Below are positions 1 through 9,294 of a DNA stretch of 64,000 bases, piece after piece (position 1 is the stretch's first letter; each line of letters starts with the position of its first letter). A program made the position numbers and the translations under genes. The stretch comes from Streptomyces nojiriensis. Its GTDB lineage: Bacteria > Actinomycetota > Actinomycetes > Streptomycetales > Streptomycetaceae. Below the pieces are notes generated by a model. The model had not been told where the DNA came from, did no database searches, and saw only the letters and a program-made list of their open reading frames with translations. The DNA is taken from contig NZ_CP071139.1 in assembly GCF_017639205.1 (NCBI RefSeq), forward strand, positions 3,240,001 to 3,304,000, in the 5' to 3' direction.

Positions 1-1
1 G

Positions 2-208
2 GGCTGGGACCTGGGCCGGGCCGTACTGACGGTCGTACTGACCCTCGCCCTCGGGGCGACCCTGCTGAAGGCGCTGCGCCGGGCGACCCGCAAAGCTGCC
101 TTCGCCCCCCCGTCTCCTTCGATCCGGGGGCCTCGACCGCGGGCGAACCCGCCTTCGGGAAGGGTACGAACGGCAGCGGAGGGTGACATTCGGGGCCTCC
201 CCCGGTGA
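2..208 (+). CDS. 3' end of a probable ECF-type transporter S component (partial)
   Basis: The window opens inside a reading frame that starts with GWDLGRAVLT, then a hydrophobic stretch, then a basic tail (LRRATRKAAF). This is how integral membrane S components of energy-coupling-factor transporters from Streptomyces commonly end: last transmembrane helix plus a short cytoplasmic Arg-rich tail. After a run of seven C at about 105-111 the frame reads a proline-rich tail to a TGA at 206; one base of slippage would instead give PVSFDPG and a TGA at 184, which looks more like the usual family ending. The family call is from memory of such tails and only about 68 residues are visible. Confidence 0.4.
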   Translation, partial: GWDLGRAVLTVVLTLALGATLLKALRRATRKAAFAPPSPSIRGPRPRANPPSGRVRTAAEGDIRGLPR

Positions 209-484
209 CCCGCCCCATAGGACCTGGGTCACATACGAATCCGGCTAGTAGGCCTCGGAGCCCCCGGACCCTCCCCTGCGGACGGTCGGTGGGGCTCCCG
301 CTGCGAGGTCCACTAGTAAGCCGGACCTTTGCCAGGGCGTCGGGGCGTCTGTAGAACTGGATGAGTCGCAAGGCGGCAGGGGTACTTCACCCTCCGCCGA
401 CGAACCCCTCTCCACCGCGTGAGTGGCTCACGCATGTCTTCGGCATGTCTGCGACCGCCCTTGTCCCCGTCGGAAGGTCAATCC
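209..484 (+). promoter_or_regulatory. Structured 5' leader of the transglycosylase gene (possible riboswitch)
   Basis: This gene-free leader holds at least three stem-loops in a row. A large one spans 241-324: outer arms ccggct/agccgg and about 13 nearly paired bases, with an inner 8-bp stem (257-264 with 291-298). A second is GGCGG/CCGCC with an inner GGGGT/ACCCT pairing at about 372-398, and a third GCGTGAG/CTCACGC at 417-433. In Streptomyces several cell-wall hydrolase genes are preceded by ydaO-type c-di-AMP riboswitches; I could not match that consensus base for base, so the class is open. Confidence 0.4.
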
Positions 485-889
485 GTGTCCAACGCCATCA
501 TCCGCCGCATCGCCACCTCCAAGAAGGCCCTCGCGGGCTCCGTCGTCGCCCTGGGCGTCGCCGGCTCCATGCTCGCCACCGTTCCCGCCCAGGCGGCCCC
601 GGTGAGCGCCAAGGCGATCGCGCAGCAGATGATCAAGGACCCGGCCCAGTTCGCCGCCTTCGACAAGATCATCTCCCACGAGAGCGGCTGGGACTACACC
701 GCGACCAACGCCTCTTCCGGTGCCTACGGCCTGGCCCAGGCCCTGCCGGCCTCGAAGATGGCCTCCGCGGGTGCGGACTGGAAGACCAACCCGGCCACCC
801 AGATCAAGTGGGGCCTGGACTACATGAACGACCGCTACGGCAGCCCGGTCGGCGCCTGGAACTTCTGGTCCGCCAACCACTGGTACTAA
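485..889 (+). CDS. Secreted lytic-transglycosylase-like protein (SLT fold)
   Basis: 134 aa from GTG 485, chosen because GGAAGG sits 7 nt upstream; longer upstream starts lack a ribosome site. Residues 1-38 form a signal peptide (basic n-region, hydrophobic core, cleavage after AQA-A). The mature part carries HESGW with the likely catalytic Glu66, then SSGAYGLAQALP and a C-terminal GAWNFWSANHWY, the pattern of small SLT-domain proteins of actinomycetes. Predicted role: cleavage of peptidoglycan glycan strands outside the membrane, in growth or spore wall remodelling. The long structured leader suggests post-transcriptional control. Family assignment is firm; the exact substrate is inferred. 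Confidence 0.85.
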   Translation: MSNAIIRRIATSKKALAGSVVALGVAGSMLATVPAQAAPVSAKAIAQQMIKDPAQFAAFDKIISHESGWDYTATNASSGAYGLAQALPASKMASAGADWKTNPATQIKWGLDYMNDRYGSPVGAWNFWSANHWY

Positions 890-927
890 GCCGCCCCAGC
901 GGGCAGCACAGCGAAAAGCAGACATAC

Positions 928-974
928 GAAGGCCCCGGTGGCCGGCCTCCCCAGGTCCGGCCTCCGGGGCCTTC
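928..974. terminator. Bidirectional terminator between convergent genes
   Basis: GAAGGCCCCGG at 928-938 pairs with its exact complement at 964-974, with further pairing inside (TGGCCGG against CCGGCC). It lies between the converging transglycosylase and thiolase genes. Confidence 0.75.
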
Positions 975-1005
975 TGCATCCCATCCCACGGGTCTCAGCG
1001 GCGCC

Positions 1006-2199
<1,194 letters not shown>

Positions 2200-2232
2200 T
2201 CAGCACGGCGGGCCGTCCCGGCGCCCCGCCCC

Positions 2233-2254
2233 GAACTAGTACGCGTTCTAGTTC
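2233..2254. promoter_or_regulatory. KstR-like operator 1 (22-bp dyad)
   Basis: An inverted repeat with arms GAACTAG and CTAGTTC around an ACGCGT centre, 20 of 22 positions symmetric. Its core TAGTACGCGTTCTA fits the mycobacterial KstR consensus TnnAACnnGTTnnA with one mismatch. It sits 58 bp before the thiolase start. Confidence 0.55.
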
Positions 2255-2356
2255 TCCCCGCAGTCTTATGACCTGAGGCCCCGGCACGCAAGGGTCTTGC
2301 ACGCGGCCTGCACGGATTCCACACGCAACAGTTGGCGCCAGGACCCTTGTCACTTC

Positions 2357-2370
2357 TAGAACTCGTTACT
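2357..2370. promoter_or_regulatory. KstR-like operator 2
   Basis: TAGAACTCGTTACT matches TnnAACnnGTTnnA except at the last position and lies about 50 bp before the P450 start. With operator 1 it would let one TetR-family repressor control both divergent genes; the regulator itself is not in this window. Confidence 0.45.
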
Positions 2371-2417
2371 ACCTTCAAGCCAACTTCTGATGGTCCGTCA
2401 GACTTTGGAGTTGCCCG

Positions 2418-3662
2418 ATGTCCTGCCCCGCACTGCCCGAAGGCTTCGACGCCACCGACCCAGACCTGCTGCAGAGCCGCGTCCCCTTCCCGGAGTTCGC
2501 GCAGCTGCGGCAGACCGCGCCCGTGTGGTGGTGCCCGCAGCGGCGGGGCGTCACCGGCTTCGACGACGAGGGCTATTGGGCCGTGACCCGGCACGCGGAC
2601 GTCAAGTACGTCTCCACGCACCCGGAACTGTTCTCCTCGACGACCAACACCGCGATCATCCGCTTCAACGAGCACATCCAGCGTGCTGCGATAGATGCCC
2701 AGCGCCTGATCATGCTGAACATGGACCCGCCGGAACACACGCGCGTGCGCCAGATCGTGCAGCGCGGCTTCACCCCCCGGGCCATCCGCGGCCTGGAGGA
2801 GGCCCTGCGGGACCGCGCCCGGAAGATCGTCGAGGAGGCCGCGGCGACGGCGGCCGACGGCAGCTTCGACTTCGTCACGCAGGTGGCGTGCGAGCTCCCG
2901 CTGCAGGCCATCGCCGAACTGATCGGCGTACCGCAGAAGGACCGCACCAAGATCTTCGACTGGTCGAACAAGATGATCGCCTACGACGACCCGGAGTACG
3001 CGATCACCGAGGAGGTCGGCTCCAACGCGGCGATGGAGCTCATCGGCTACGCGATGAACCTCTCCGCCCAGCGCAAGGAATGTCCGGCCAAGGACATCGT
3101 CACCCAGCTGGTGGCGGCCGAGGGCCAGGGCAACCTCGGCTCGGACGAGTTCGGCTTCTTCGTGCTGCTGCTGGCGGTCGCGGGCAACGAGACCACGCGC
3201 AACGCCATCAGCCACGGCATGCACGCCTTCCTCACCCACCCCGAGCAGTGGGAGCTGTACAAGGCGACCCGGCCGTCGACGGCCGCCGAGGAGATCGTCC
3301 GCTGGGCCACCCCGGTGGTGTCCTTCCAGCGCACCGCCACCCAGGACACCGAACTGGGCGGCGCGAAGATCAAGGCGGGCGACCGGGTGGGGATGTTCTA
3401 CTCCTCCGCCAACCACGACCCCGAGGTCTTCACGAACCCGGACGTCTTCGACATCACCCGCGACCCCAACCCCCACCTGGGCTTCGGCGGCGGCGGCCCG
3501 CACTTCTGCCTCGGCAAGTCGCTGGCGGTGATGGAGATCGACCTGATCTTCAACGCCCTGGCCGACACCCTCCCGGACCTCCACCTGACGTCCGAACCCC
3601 CACGCCGCCTCCGCGCGGCCTGGCTCAACGGCATCAAGGAACTCCGCGTCACCCACCCATAG
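2418..3662 (+). CDS. cyp125: Cytochrome P450, CYP125-like (steroid C26 monooxygenase)
   Basis: 414 aa P450. The heme-thiolate loop FGGGGPHFCLG puts the ligand at Cys364; the I-helix oxygen-activation motif is AVAGNETTRN and the K-helix EXXR appears in EEIVRWATP. The start CPALPEGFDATDPD and blocks such as RLIMLNMDPPEHTRVRQIV follow mycobacterial CYP125, which hydroxylates and oxidises the terminal C26 of cholesterol/cholestenone. ATG 2418 has GGAG 7 nt upstream. Divergent from the FadA5-like thiolase, so both would act in side-chain removal. The electron partners (ferredoxin and reductase) are not adjacent. Subfamily assignment is strong, the actual substrate is not proven. Confidence 0.88.
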   Translation: MSCPALPEGFDATDPDLLQSRVPFPEFAQLRQTAPVWWCPQRRGVTGFDDEGYWAVTRHADVKYVSTHPELFSSTTNTAIIRFNEHIQRAAIDAQRLIMLNMDPPEHTRVRQIVQRGFTPRAIRGLEEALRDRARKIVEEAAATAADGSFDFVTQVACELPLQAIAELIGVPQKDRTKIFDWSNKMIAYDDPEYAITEEVGSNAAMELIGYAMNLSAQRKECPAKDIVTQLVAAEGQGNLGSDEFGFFVLLLAVAGNETTRNAISHGMHAFLTHPEQWELYKATRPSTAAEEIVRWATPVVSFQRTATQDTELGGAKIKAGDRVGMFYSSANHDPEVFTNPDVFDITRDPNPHLGFGGGGPHFCLGKSLAVMEIDLIFNALADTLPDLHLTSEPPRRLRAAWLNGIKELRVTHP

Positions 3663-3935
3663 CCCCGCCGTCGTTCGAGGCCCTGAATCCGGGGCGGAGC
3701 CCCGATCTTCCAGCCCCTCCAGCCCCGCGTCCCCCTCCCCCCTTCCAGCCCCGCCGGCGATTGAAGCGCGGGGTCCGGGGCGGAGCCCCCCGGGTCTTCC
3801 AACCTCGCCCCCTCCCCTCCAGCCCCGTCGGCGATTGAGGCGCGGGGTCCGGGGGCGGAGCCCCCCGGGTCTTCCAGCCCCGCCGGCGTTTGAGGCGCGG
3901 GGGCTCGGGGGCAGCGCCCCCGCAACGGCGCCGCA
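3663..3935. repeat. Four tandem copies of a ~57-bp Streptomyces intergenic repeat
   Basis: Copies begin near 3661, 3746, 3819 and 3874. Each reads roughly CAGCCCCGCCGGCG-TTGA-GCGCGGGG followed by a GGGGCGGAGCCCC hairpin. This repeat is common between Streptomyces genes. The copies differ by point changes (gattgaag, gattgagg, gtttgagg), and the first is the most degenerate. No reading frame in it looks like a gene. A related copy lies inside the PRTase gene at 30917-30965. Confidence 0.8.
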
Positions 3936-3994
3936 CCCGTTCGAGTGGCGGTCCGGCCCGAACGGAGTGATCCTGGCAAGCAGCGGCGATCCAG

Positions 3995-4037
3995 CCGAAG
4001 GGGCGCCGGGGCGACATGCGCCCCGGCGCCCCTTCGG
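3995..4037. terminator. Strong bidirectional terminator
   Basis: A perfect 19-bp stem (3995-4013 with 4019-4037, starting CCGAAGGGGCGCC) with a 5-nt loop lies between the converging P450 and thioesterase genes. It is followed at 4038-4098 by short direct repeats of gacccggg/gatccgggcc type. Confidence 0.8.
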
Positions 4038-4098
4038 CCTGACCCGATCCGGGCCAGGCCGACCCGGGCTGACCCGGATCGGGCCGGCCCGACCCGGG

Positions 4099-4644
4099 TC
4101 AGCCCATGCGCAGGATCGCGCACGTCGTGGTCGCGTGCGCGTAGAGCTTCCCGTCGTGCGTGCCCGTGACCCGCGCCTCGGCGGTGGCGGTGGTCCGCCC
4201 CACGTGCAGCGCGGTGCCCTCGCAGCGCAGGGTCGGGGTGTCCGCCATGACCGGCCGGATCATGTGCACCCCGAGCTGCACCGTGGTGTAGGCGGTGCCG
4301 GCCGGGAGCAACGTCATCACGGACGAGCCGAGCGCCGAGTCGAGCAAGGTGGCCAGGAAGCCGCCGTGCACCGTCCCCATGGGGTTGAGCAGGTGGTCGC
4401 CCGGATCCCCCTCGAAGACGGCGACACCCTCGGCCGCCCCGGTGAGCCGGAAGCCCAGGGTGCTCATCATCGACGCGCCGGGCAGCTCGCCCCTGAGGCT
4501 CGCCCGGAGGATCTCCAGTCCGCTCATGCCGAGGATCTCCGGGGTCATCTCCGGACGCGGCTGCCAGGTGTGCGTACGGCTGCGGAGCGGGGCGCCGGTC
4601 CCGGGGAGGCCGGTCTCGGGGGCGCTGGTCTCATACGTGGTCAT
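4099..4644 (-). CDS. PaaI-family hotdog thioesterase
   Basis: 181 aa. The hotdog signature GTVHGGFLATLLDSALG gives HGG at 93-95 and the catalytic-type Asp102; the tail ARVTGTHDGKLYAHATTTCAIL is the usual last strand. Such enzymes hydrolyse acyl- or aryl-acyl-CoA thioesters in the cytosol. The first ~55 residues (TWQPRPEMTPEILGMSGLEILRA) are an N-terminal extension seen in many actinobacterial relatives. Divergent from the AraC-type regulator with only 107 bp between them, so the regulator may control it. Substrate unknown. Confidence 0.8.
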   Translation of the reverse strand: MTTYETSAPETGLPGTGAPLRSRTHTWQPRPEMTPEILGMSGLEILRASLRGELPGASMMSTLGFRLTGAAEGVAVFEGDPGDHLLNPMGTVHGGFLATLLDSALGSSVMTLLPAGTAYTTVQLGVHMIRPVMADTPTLRCEGTALHVGRTTATAEARVTGTHDGKLYAHATTTCAILRMG

Positions 4645-4751
4645 GGCAACGACCCTAGGCACGGCCCGGCCACATCGGGAGTGTCGGATCCGGCAGCTTG
4701 CGTACGGATTCCGACAGCCCGTACGGGGCCGGTCGCCGCTACGGTGGAGCC

Positions 4752-5693
4752 GTGAAAGTCGCCGTACTGGCCCTCGACGGGGTCTTCGACTCGGGCATCT
4801 CCGCCGTCCTGGACGTGCTGCACACGGCCGACGTGCTGCGCGGCCGGGTGGCCGGAGCCCCGCCGCCCGCCTTCGACATCCGTACGGTCGGCGTGCGGCG
4901 CCGGGTCCGCACCGGGCTCGGCCACCGCATCGACACCGAACCGGCCGCCGTCGCCGAGGACGCGGACCTCCTGGTGGTGCCCGCGCTGATGGAGCGCCGC
5001 CCGGACGCCCTCGTCGAGGCCGTCGCGTCGGCCGCGCACCGCCCAGCCCGCCGGGTCCTGGCCGAGGCACGCGAACGCGGCACCCCGCTCGCCACCTCCT
5101 GCACCGGAACGTTCCTGCTCGCCGAGGCCGGGGTGCTGGACGGACAGCGGGCGACGACCAGCTGGTGGCTGGCCCCCTTCTTCCGGGACCGCTACCGCCG
5201 GGTCACGCTCGACGAGACCCGTATGGTCGTCAGCTCCGGCGGCGTCACCACGGCGGGCGCCGCGTTCGGCCATCTCGACCTGGCCCTGTCGATCGTCGGT
5301 ACGCGCAGCCCCGCCCTCGCGGATCTCGTCCGGCACTACCTCGTCGTCGACGACCGCGCCTCACAGGCCGCGTACGCCATCCCCAGCGCACTGGCCCGCC
5401 ACGACCCGCTCGTCGCCGCCTTCGAGCAGTGGGCGCGGACCCGGCTCGCGGAGCCGGCACCGATCGCGGACGCGGCCCGGGAGCTCGGCGTGAGCGAGCG
5501 CACCCTCCAGCGCGCGGTCGCCCGTACGCTCGGCCGCACGCCCGTCGGGCTGGTACAGGACCTGCGGGTGGAGCAGGCCGAGCACCTGCTCCGCACCACG
5601 GACCTGCCGCTGGCGGCGGTCGCCCGGCGGGTCGGGTACGAGAGCCCGGGACCGCTGCGCACGCTGCTGCGCAGGCATCGCGACGGGCGCTGA
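4752..5693 (+). CDS. GlxA-type transcriptional regulator (DJ-1/PfpI domain plus AraC HTH)
   Basis: 313 aa from GTG 4752. Residues 1 to about 175 form a class I glutamine-amidotransferase-like (DJ-1/PfpI) domain, with the elbow ATSCTGTFLLAEAG carrying the conserved Cys and a small-molecule-sensing role in relatives. From about 230 on there are two AraC-type helix-turn-helix units (AARELGVSERTLQRA and LAAVARRVGYESPGPLRTLL). The hexamer TACGGT ends 6 nt before the GTG, so translation may be leaderless. Ligand and targets are unknown; the divergent thioesterase is the first candidate target. Confidence 0.82.
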   Translation: MKVAVLALDGVFDSGISAVLDVLHTADVLRGRVAGAPPPAFDIRTVGVRRRVRTGLGHRIDTEPAAVAEDADLLVVPALMERRPDALVEAVASAAHRPARRVLAEARERGTPLATSCTGTFLLAEAGVLDGQRATTSWWLAPFFRDRYRRVTLDETRMVVSSGGVTTAGAAFGHLDLALSIVGTRSPALADLVRHYLVVDDRASQAAYAIPSALARHDPLVAAFEQWARTRLAEPAPIADAARELGVSERTLQRAVARTLGRTPVGLVQDLRVEQAEHLLRTTDLPLAAVARRVGYESPGPLRTLLRRHRDGR

Positions 5694-5707
5694 CGCGGAC
5701 ACGTTCC

Positions 5708-5736
5708 CTGGGGCGCGGCCCGGAGGCGCGCCCCAG
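5708..5736. terminator. Terminator after the AraC-type gene
   Basis: CTGGGGCGCG (5708-5717) pairs perfectly with CGCGCCCCAG (5727-5736); it lies 15 bp after the stop codon and before the inserted IS element. Confidence 0.65.
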
Positions 5737-5752
5737 CGGCGAAACAGACGGC

Positions 5753-6706
5753 CTAGGTGTGTTGTTCGGACAGGTTGGTGCCGCGGCTGGCGGGTGTTTG
5801 GCCTGCGATGCCGGTGTGGGGTCGGTGGTAGTTGTACCAGTGCAGCCAGTCGGTAAACGCTTCCATGCGCTCGTGGTCTGAGGTGTAGGGCTGCCGGTAG
5901 GCCCATTCGTCGAGCAGGGTGCGGTGGAAGCGTTCGACCTTGCCGTTGGTCTGTGGACGCCAGGGCCGAGTCCGCCTGGGGCTGATCCCCAGGTCACGAC
6001 AAGTATCGCGCCAGGTGTTCTTGCTGTAGGCCCAGGCGTTGTCGGTCAGGACCCGCTCGACGGTGATGCCCAGGGAGGCGAACCAGGCGGTCGCCCGCTG
6101 CAGGAACGCGGCGCAGGTGGGGGCGGTCTCGTCGGGCAGGTCTTCTGTGTAGGCGAGGCGGGTGTGGTCGTCGAGCGCGGTGTGTAGGTAGGCCCAGCCG
6201 GTACCGGTCTTGTTGCGGCGTCCTTCGGCTCTGCCGAGGGTCTTGTGGCCGCCGCCGTCGGGGATCCGGCCGAGTTTCTTGACGTCGATGTGGACGAGTT
6301 CGCCGGGGCGGGCGCGTTCGTAGCGGCGGATGGGTTCGCCGGTGGCCCGGTCGAGTGCGGCCAGTGGTGGCTGGCCGTGACGGATCAGGATGCGGTGGGC
6401 GGTCGAGGGTGTGATGCCGCAGCGCGCGGCGAGCCGTAGCGGCCCGATCCGGTGTTCACGCCGCAGACGCAGTACCTGGTCTTCCACCTCGGCCGGTGTT
6501 CGGCGCGGCTGGTGGTGCGGTCGGCTGGAGCGGTCACTCATTCCGGCGATGCCCAGCTGCCGGTAGCGGGTGGCCCAGCGGGCGGCGGTGGTGTGGCTGA
6601 CCTGGAAACGTTCCGCTGCCCGCCGCAGCGGCCAGCCGTCGTCCACGACACAGCGGGCCAGGCGCAGTCGCCCGGTCTCGGTCAGCGGGGCGTTACGGTG
6701 GGGCAC
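5753..6706 (-). CDS. IS481-family transposase (DDE integrase core)
   Basis: 317 aa from GTG 6706, preceded by GAGGAGG at 5-nt spacing; a longer open frame to 6769 lacks a ribosome site. N-terminal helix-turn-helix (PLRRAAERFQVSHTTAARW) followed by an integrase catalytic core: first Asp in ELVHIDVKKLGRI, second in VLTDNAWAYSK, Glu in NGKVERFHRTLLDEW, then the family's NYHRPHTGIAGQTP. The gene appears full length and uninterrupted, and the element has both ends, so it may be active. The last codon is inside the IS and the stop is contributed by the insertion site. Confidence 0.92.
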   Translation of the reverse strand: MPHRNAPLTETGRLRLARCVVDDGWPLRRAAERFQVSHTTAARWATRYRQLGIAGMSDRSSRPHHQPRRTPAEVEDQVLRLRREHRIGPLRLAARCGITPSTAHRILIRHGQPPLAALDRATGEPIRRYERARPGELVHIDVKKLGRIPDGGGHKTLGRAEGRRNKTGTGWAYLHTALDDHTRLAYTEDLPDETAPTCAAFLQRATAWFASLGITVERVLTDNAWAYSKNTWRDTCRDLGISPRRTRPWRPQTNGKVERFHRTLLDEWAYRQPYTSDHERMEAFTDWLHWYNYHRPHTGIAGQTPASRGTNLSEQHT

Positions 6707-6814
6707 GAGGGCCTCCTCGGATCGGTGCAGATGTCGCAATCCACACCGAACCCGGAGGCCCTCACCCATTTCAAGTACCCAGCACGCGTGTCACCAACGT
6801 CCCGGGACAACACA
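5758..6814 (-). mobile_element. IS481-family insertion sequence, intact, with CCTAGG target duplication
   Basis: A 1057-bp element flanked on both sides by CCTAGG (5752-5757 and 6815-6820), fitting the NCTAGN 6-bp target duplication known for IS481. The ends are imperfect inverted repeats: TGTGTTGT on the outside and GTTGGTG further in match on both sides. It carries one transposase gene. The transposase stop codon TAG is supplied by the duplicated target itself (5753-5755 on the minus strand). The target CTAG is also the left border of the adjacent MITE, so this is a nested insertion and is younger than the MITE. Confidence 0.88.
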
Positions 6815-6819
6815 CCTAG

Positions 6820-6991
6820 GCCGTGTCCGCAAAGTCCCGCCTGCCCCGCGACGCCTGGCACCGCACCTCGCCGCGTTGTCGGGCCGCCCGAGTACGTCCA
6901 GTACACGGGCGACCCTCCGCCTTGCGATGCACGGCACCAGACGCCGCGGGGCCCGCCCTCCGGGCGGCCGGCGCTACTTTGCGGACACGGC
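6820..6991. mobile_element. MITE copy 1 (172 bp, palindromic ends, CTAG flanks)
   Basis: The ends are inverted repeats (GCCGTGTCCGCAAAGT on the left, its complement ending GCGGACACGGC on the right) and CTAG flanks both sides (6816-6819, 6992-6995). The inside has no gene. It resembles a non-autonomous transposon very common in Streptomyces genomes. The right CTAG supplies the TAG stop of the GT87-PAP2 gene. Its central part is homologous, in inverted orientation, to the element at 26439-26587. Confidence 0.75.
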
Positions 6992-9040
6992 CTAGGAGCG
7001 CGACCCCGCGACGGGCTCGGCGGCGGCGGTCGTCCCGGGCGCGGCGGGCGCCGCCCGTTCCGCGCCGTCCGTGCGCTGTTGCGCCGGGAGGCTGACGTGC
7101 AGGCCCCGCGGCCCGGACAGCACGTACACGAGCCCGAAGCCGGCGGACACGACGACGGCCCCGCCCACGGCGTCCAGCACCCAGTGGTTGGCGGTGGCCA
7201 CGATGGCGCACACCGTGATCAGCGGGTGGAGCGCCCCGAGCAGCTTCTGCCAGCCCTTCGGCGCCAGCACCACGATCACGATCCCGCACCACAGCGACCA
7301 GCCGAAGTGCAGCGAGGGCATCGCCGCGTACTGGTTGGAGATCGCGGTCATGGCCCCGTACGAGGGGTTGGCGAGGTCCTGCGGCCCGTGCACGGTGTCG
7401 ATGAAGCCGAGGCCGGGCATCAGGCGCGGCGGCGCGAGCGGGTAGAGCCAGAAGCCTATGAGGGCCAGCACCGTGGCCAGCCCCAGCGAGGCCCGCGCCC
7501 ACCGGTAGTCGCCGGGGCGCCGCCAGTACAGGACCCCCAGGATCGTCAGCGGGACCACGAAGTGGAAGGAGGTGTAGTAGAAGTTGAAGAACGCCTCCAG
7601 CCAGGGCGTGTTCACCACGGCGTGGTTCACGGCGTGTTCGATGTCGATGCCCAGCGCGCGTTCGATCCCGTGGATCTGGCTGCCGTTGCCCTCGGCGAGG
7701 CTGCGGCTGGTGGGCGCGGCGGCCCGGATGTGCGAGTAGAGCGAGTAGCCCACGCGTATCAGCAGGAGTTCGAGCAGCAGGTTCGGGCGGGAGAGCACGC
7801 GCCGCCAGAACGGCATCAGCGGCACGCGCGCCCAGCGGGCCGCCGCGGGCCGCCCGTAGTCGGTGGGGACGGGCTCGCGCCAGTACGCCGACGAGCGCGG
7901 CAGGAACGGTACGGCGCAGGCCGCGGCCACGGCGGTGAGCAGCAGCACGTTGTCGCGTACGGGGGCCAGTGCGGCCAGGTTCGGCAGCAGCATCGTGCTC
8001 GGCAGGGTCATGGCGAGGACCACGGCCACCGGCCACACGGGCCGGTCGGCGGCCCGCTTGCCCACCTTGCCGGCGACGGCGAGGAGCACCCACAGCAGCT
8101 GGTGGCGCCAGCCGGTCGGGGACACGGCGACGGCCACGCAGCCGGTGACGGCGACGGCGAGCAGCAGCTGGCCGTCCCGGGCGTAGCGGACCGCGCGGCG
8201 CAGGCCGGCCCAGACGACGGCGGCCGCGAGGGCGGCGTAGAGCAGGATCTCGGCGGGTCCGGTCAGGCCCAGGCGCAGCAGCGCGCCGTGCACGGACTGG
8301 TTGGCGAGGCCGTCGGGGGTTCCGCCGAGGCCGGTACCGGCCAGGTGCTGGACCCAGTACGTCCAGGAGTCGCGCGGCATGGCCGCCCAGGACAGCGCGG
8401 TGGCTCCGGCGAAGGTCACGGCGGCGGTGCGCGCGGTGGGTCGGCGTCCGGTCAGCCACAGCAGCGGGGCGAACAGCAGCAGTGCGGGCTGGAGCGCGGC
8501 GGCGAGGCCGACGAGGAAACCGGCGGGCCGGTCGCCGGGCACGCGGAACACGGCGATGAGCACCAGCAGCACGGGCAGGATGGCGGTCCGGCCGGGTGAG
8601 GCGGCCTCGCGGACGGGGAGCGAGACCATCATCAGGGCCGTGAGCACGGGCGCGGCGAGCAGCGCGGTGCGCCGCGGCACCGGGTCGGGCAGGCCGCGGG
8701 CGGCGACGAGCCCGATGGCGGCGACGCACAGCAGCGTCATGCAGGTCCAGGCGACTTCCAGCGACGGGGCGGCGAGACCGACCAGCGGCTTGAGGACCAG
8801 CCCGGCGAAGGGGGTGTCGGAGAACCGGCCGGTGTCGTAGACCGATCCGGGCAGGCTGCCGGGGAGGTGGAAGCCGCTCAGCCACTCGGCCGGTGGCACC
8901 CGCAGTACGGCGGCGGCCTGTCTGACGGCGAGCGCGCCGGCCAGTGCCCACAGGAGGAGGCGGGCCGCCCCGAGCCTGCCGTGATCGCCTATGACTCCGG
9001 CATGTCCGTTCGCACCGCTGTGCTCTGCCGCGTTAGCCAC
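6992..9040 (-). CDS. Bifunctional GT87-type glycosyltransferase / PAP2-family phosphatase, membrane protein
   Basis: 682 aa from GTG 9040 (GGGAGG 11 nt upstream; the frame is open further but without a start signal). The N-terminal ~420 residues are a polytopic membrane region of the GT87/DUF2029 mannosyltransferase type, rich in hydrophobic helices and with periplasmic loops such as LPGSVYDTGRFSDTPF. The C-terminal ~250 residues are a PAP2/Aur1-like domain with PSLHFGWSLW and NHWVLDAVGG, the His/Asp motifs of phosphatases and inositol-phosphate transferases. Such fusions are known in Streptomyces; likely role is polyprenyl- or inositol-lipid glycan assembly. The stop codon coincides with the MITE border. 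Confidence 0.82.
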   Translation of the reverse strand: MANAAEHSGANGHAGVIGDHGRLGAARLLLWALAGALAVRQAAAVLRVPPAEWLSGFHLPGSLPGSVYDTGRFSDTPFAGLVLKPLVGLAAPSLEVAWTCMTLLCVAAIGLVAARGLPDPVPRRTALLAAPVLTALMMVSLPVREAASPGRTAILPVLLVLIAVFRVPGDRPAGFLVGLAAALQPALLLFAPLLWLTGRRPTARTAAVTFAGATALSWAAMPRDSWTYWVQHLAGTGLGGTPDGLANQSVHGALLRLGLTGPAEILLYAALAAAVVWAGLRRAVRYARDGQLLLAVAVTGCVAVAVSPTGWRHQLLWVLLAVAGKVGKRAADRPVWPVAVVLAMTLPSTMLLPNLAALAPVRDNVLLLTAVAAACAVPFLPRSSAYWREPVPTDYGRPAAARWARVPLMPFWRRVLSRPNLLLELLLIRVGYSLYSHIRAAAPTSRSLAEGNGSQIHGIERALGIDIEHAVNHAVVNTPWLEAFFNFYYTSFHFVVPLTILGVLYWRRPGDYRWARASLGLATVLALIGFWLYPLAPPRLMPGLGFIDTVHGPQDLANPSYGAMTAISNQYAAMPSLHFGWSLWCGIVIVVLAPKGWQKLLGALHPLITVCAIVATANHWVLDAVGGAVVVSAGFGLVYVLSGPRGLHVSLPAQQRTDGAERAAPAAPGTTAAAEPVAGSRS

Positions 9041-9294
9041 GCCTCGCCGGCCTCCCGCCCTGTTGACCGCAACCCTGACTTCGCCTGGCTGCCGCGCTCC
9101 ATTACCCGGACGACGATATCTCCCACGGGATGCCTTGGAGGGCCCTCGCGGGCATCGCGGGGACCGACACGCGTGCCCACCTGCGAGGCCCTCTCCTTGA
9201 CCGGCCGGACCGGGGGTCACGGGCTCTCCGGGTGCGGACACCGGACTTCGTGGCGAAGCTGAGGTGGACAGGCATTCCGTGGAGAGGATGGCTC

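Noticed and set aside
209..484. Cobalamin riboswitch before the transglycosylase gene
   Set aside because: The hallmark B12-box GCCACTG and the usual core are absent; only generic stem-loops are visible.
6823..7095. Open frames reading through the MITE
   Set aside because: They start and end in the element or continue antisense to the GT87-PAP2 gene; no coding signature.
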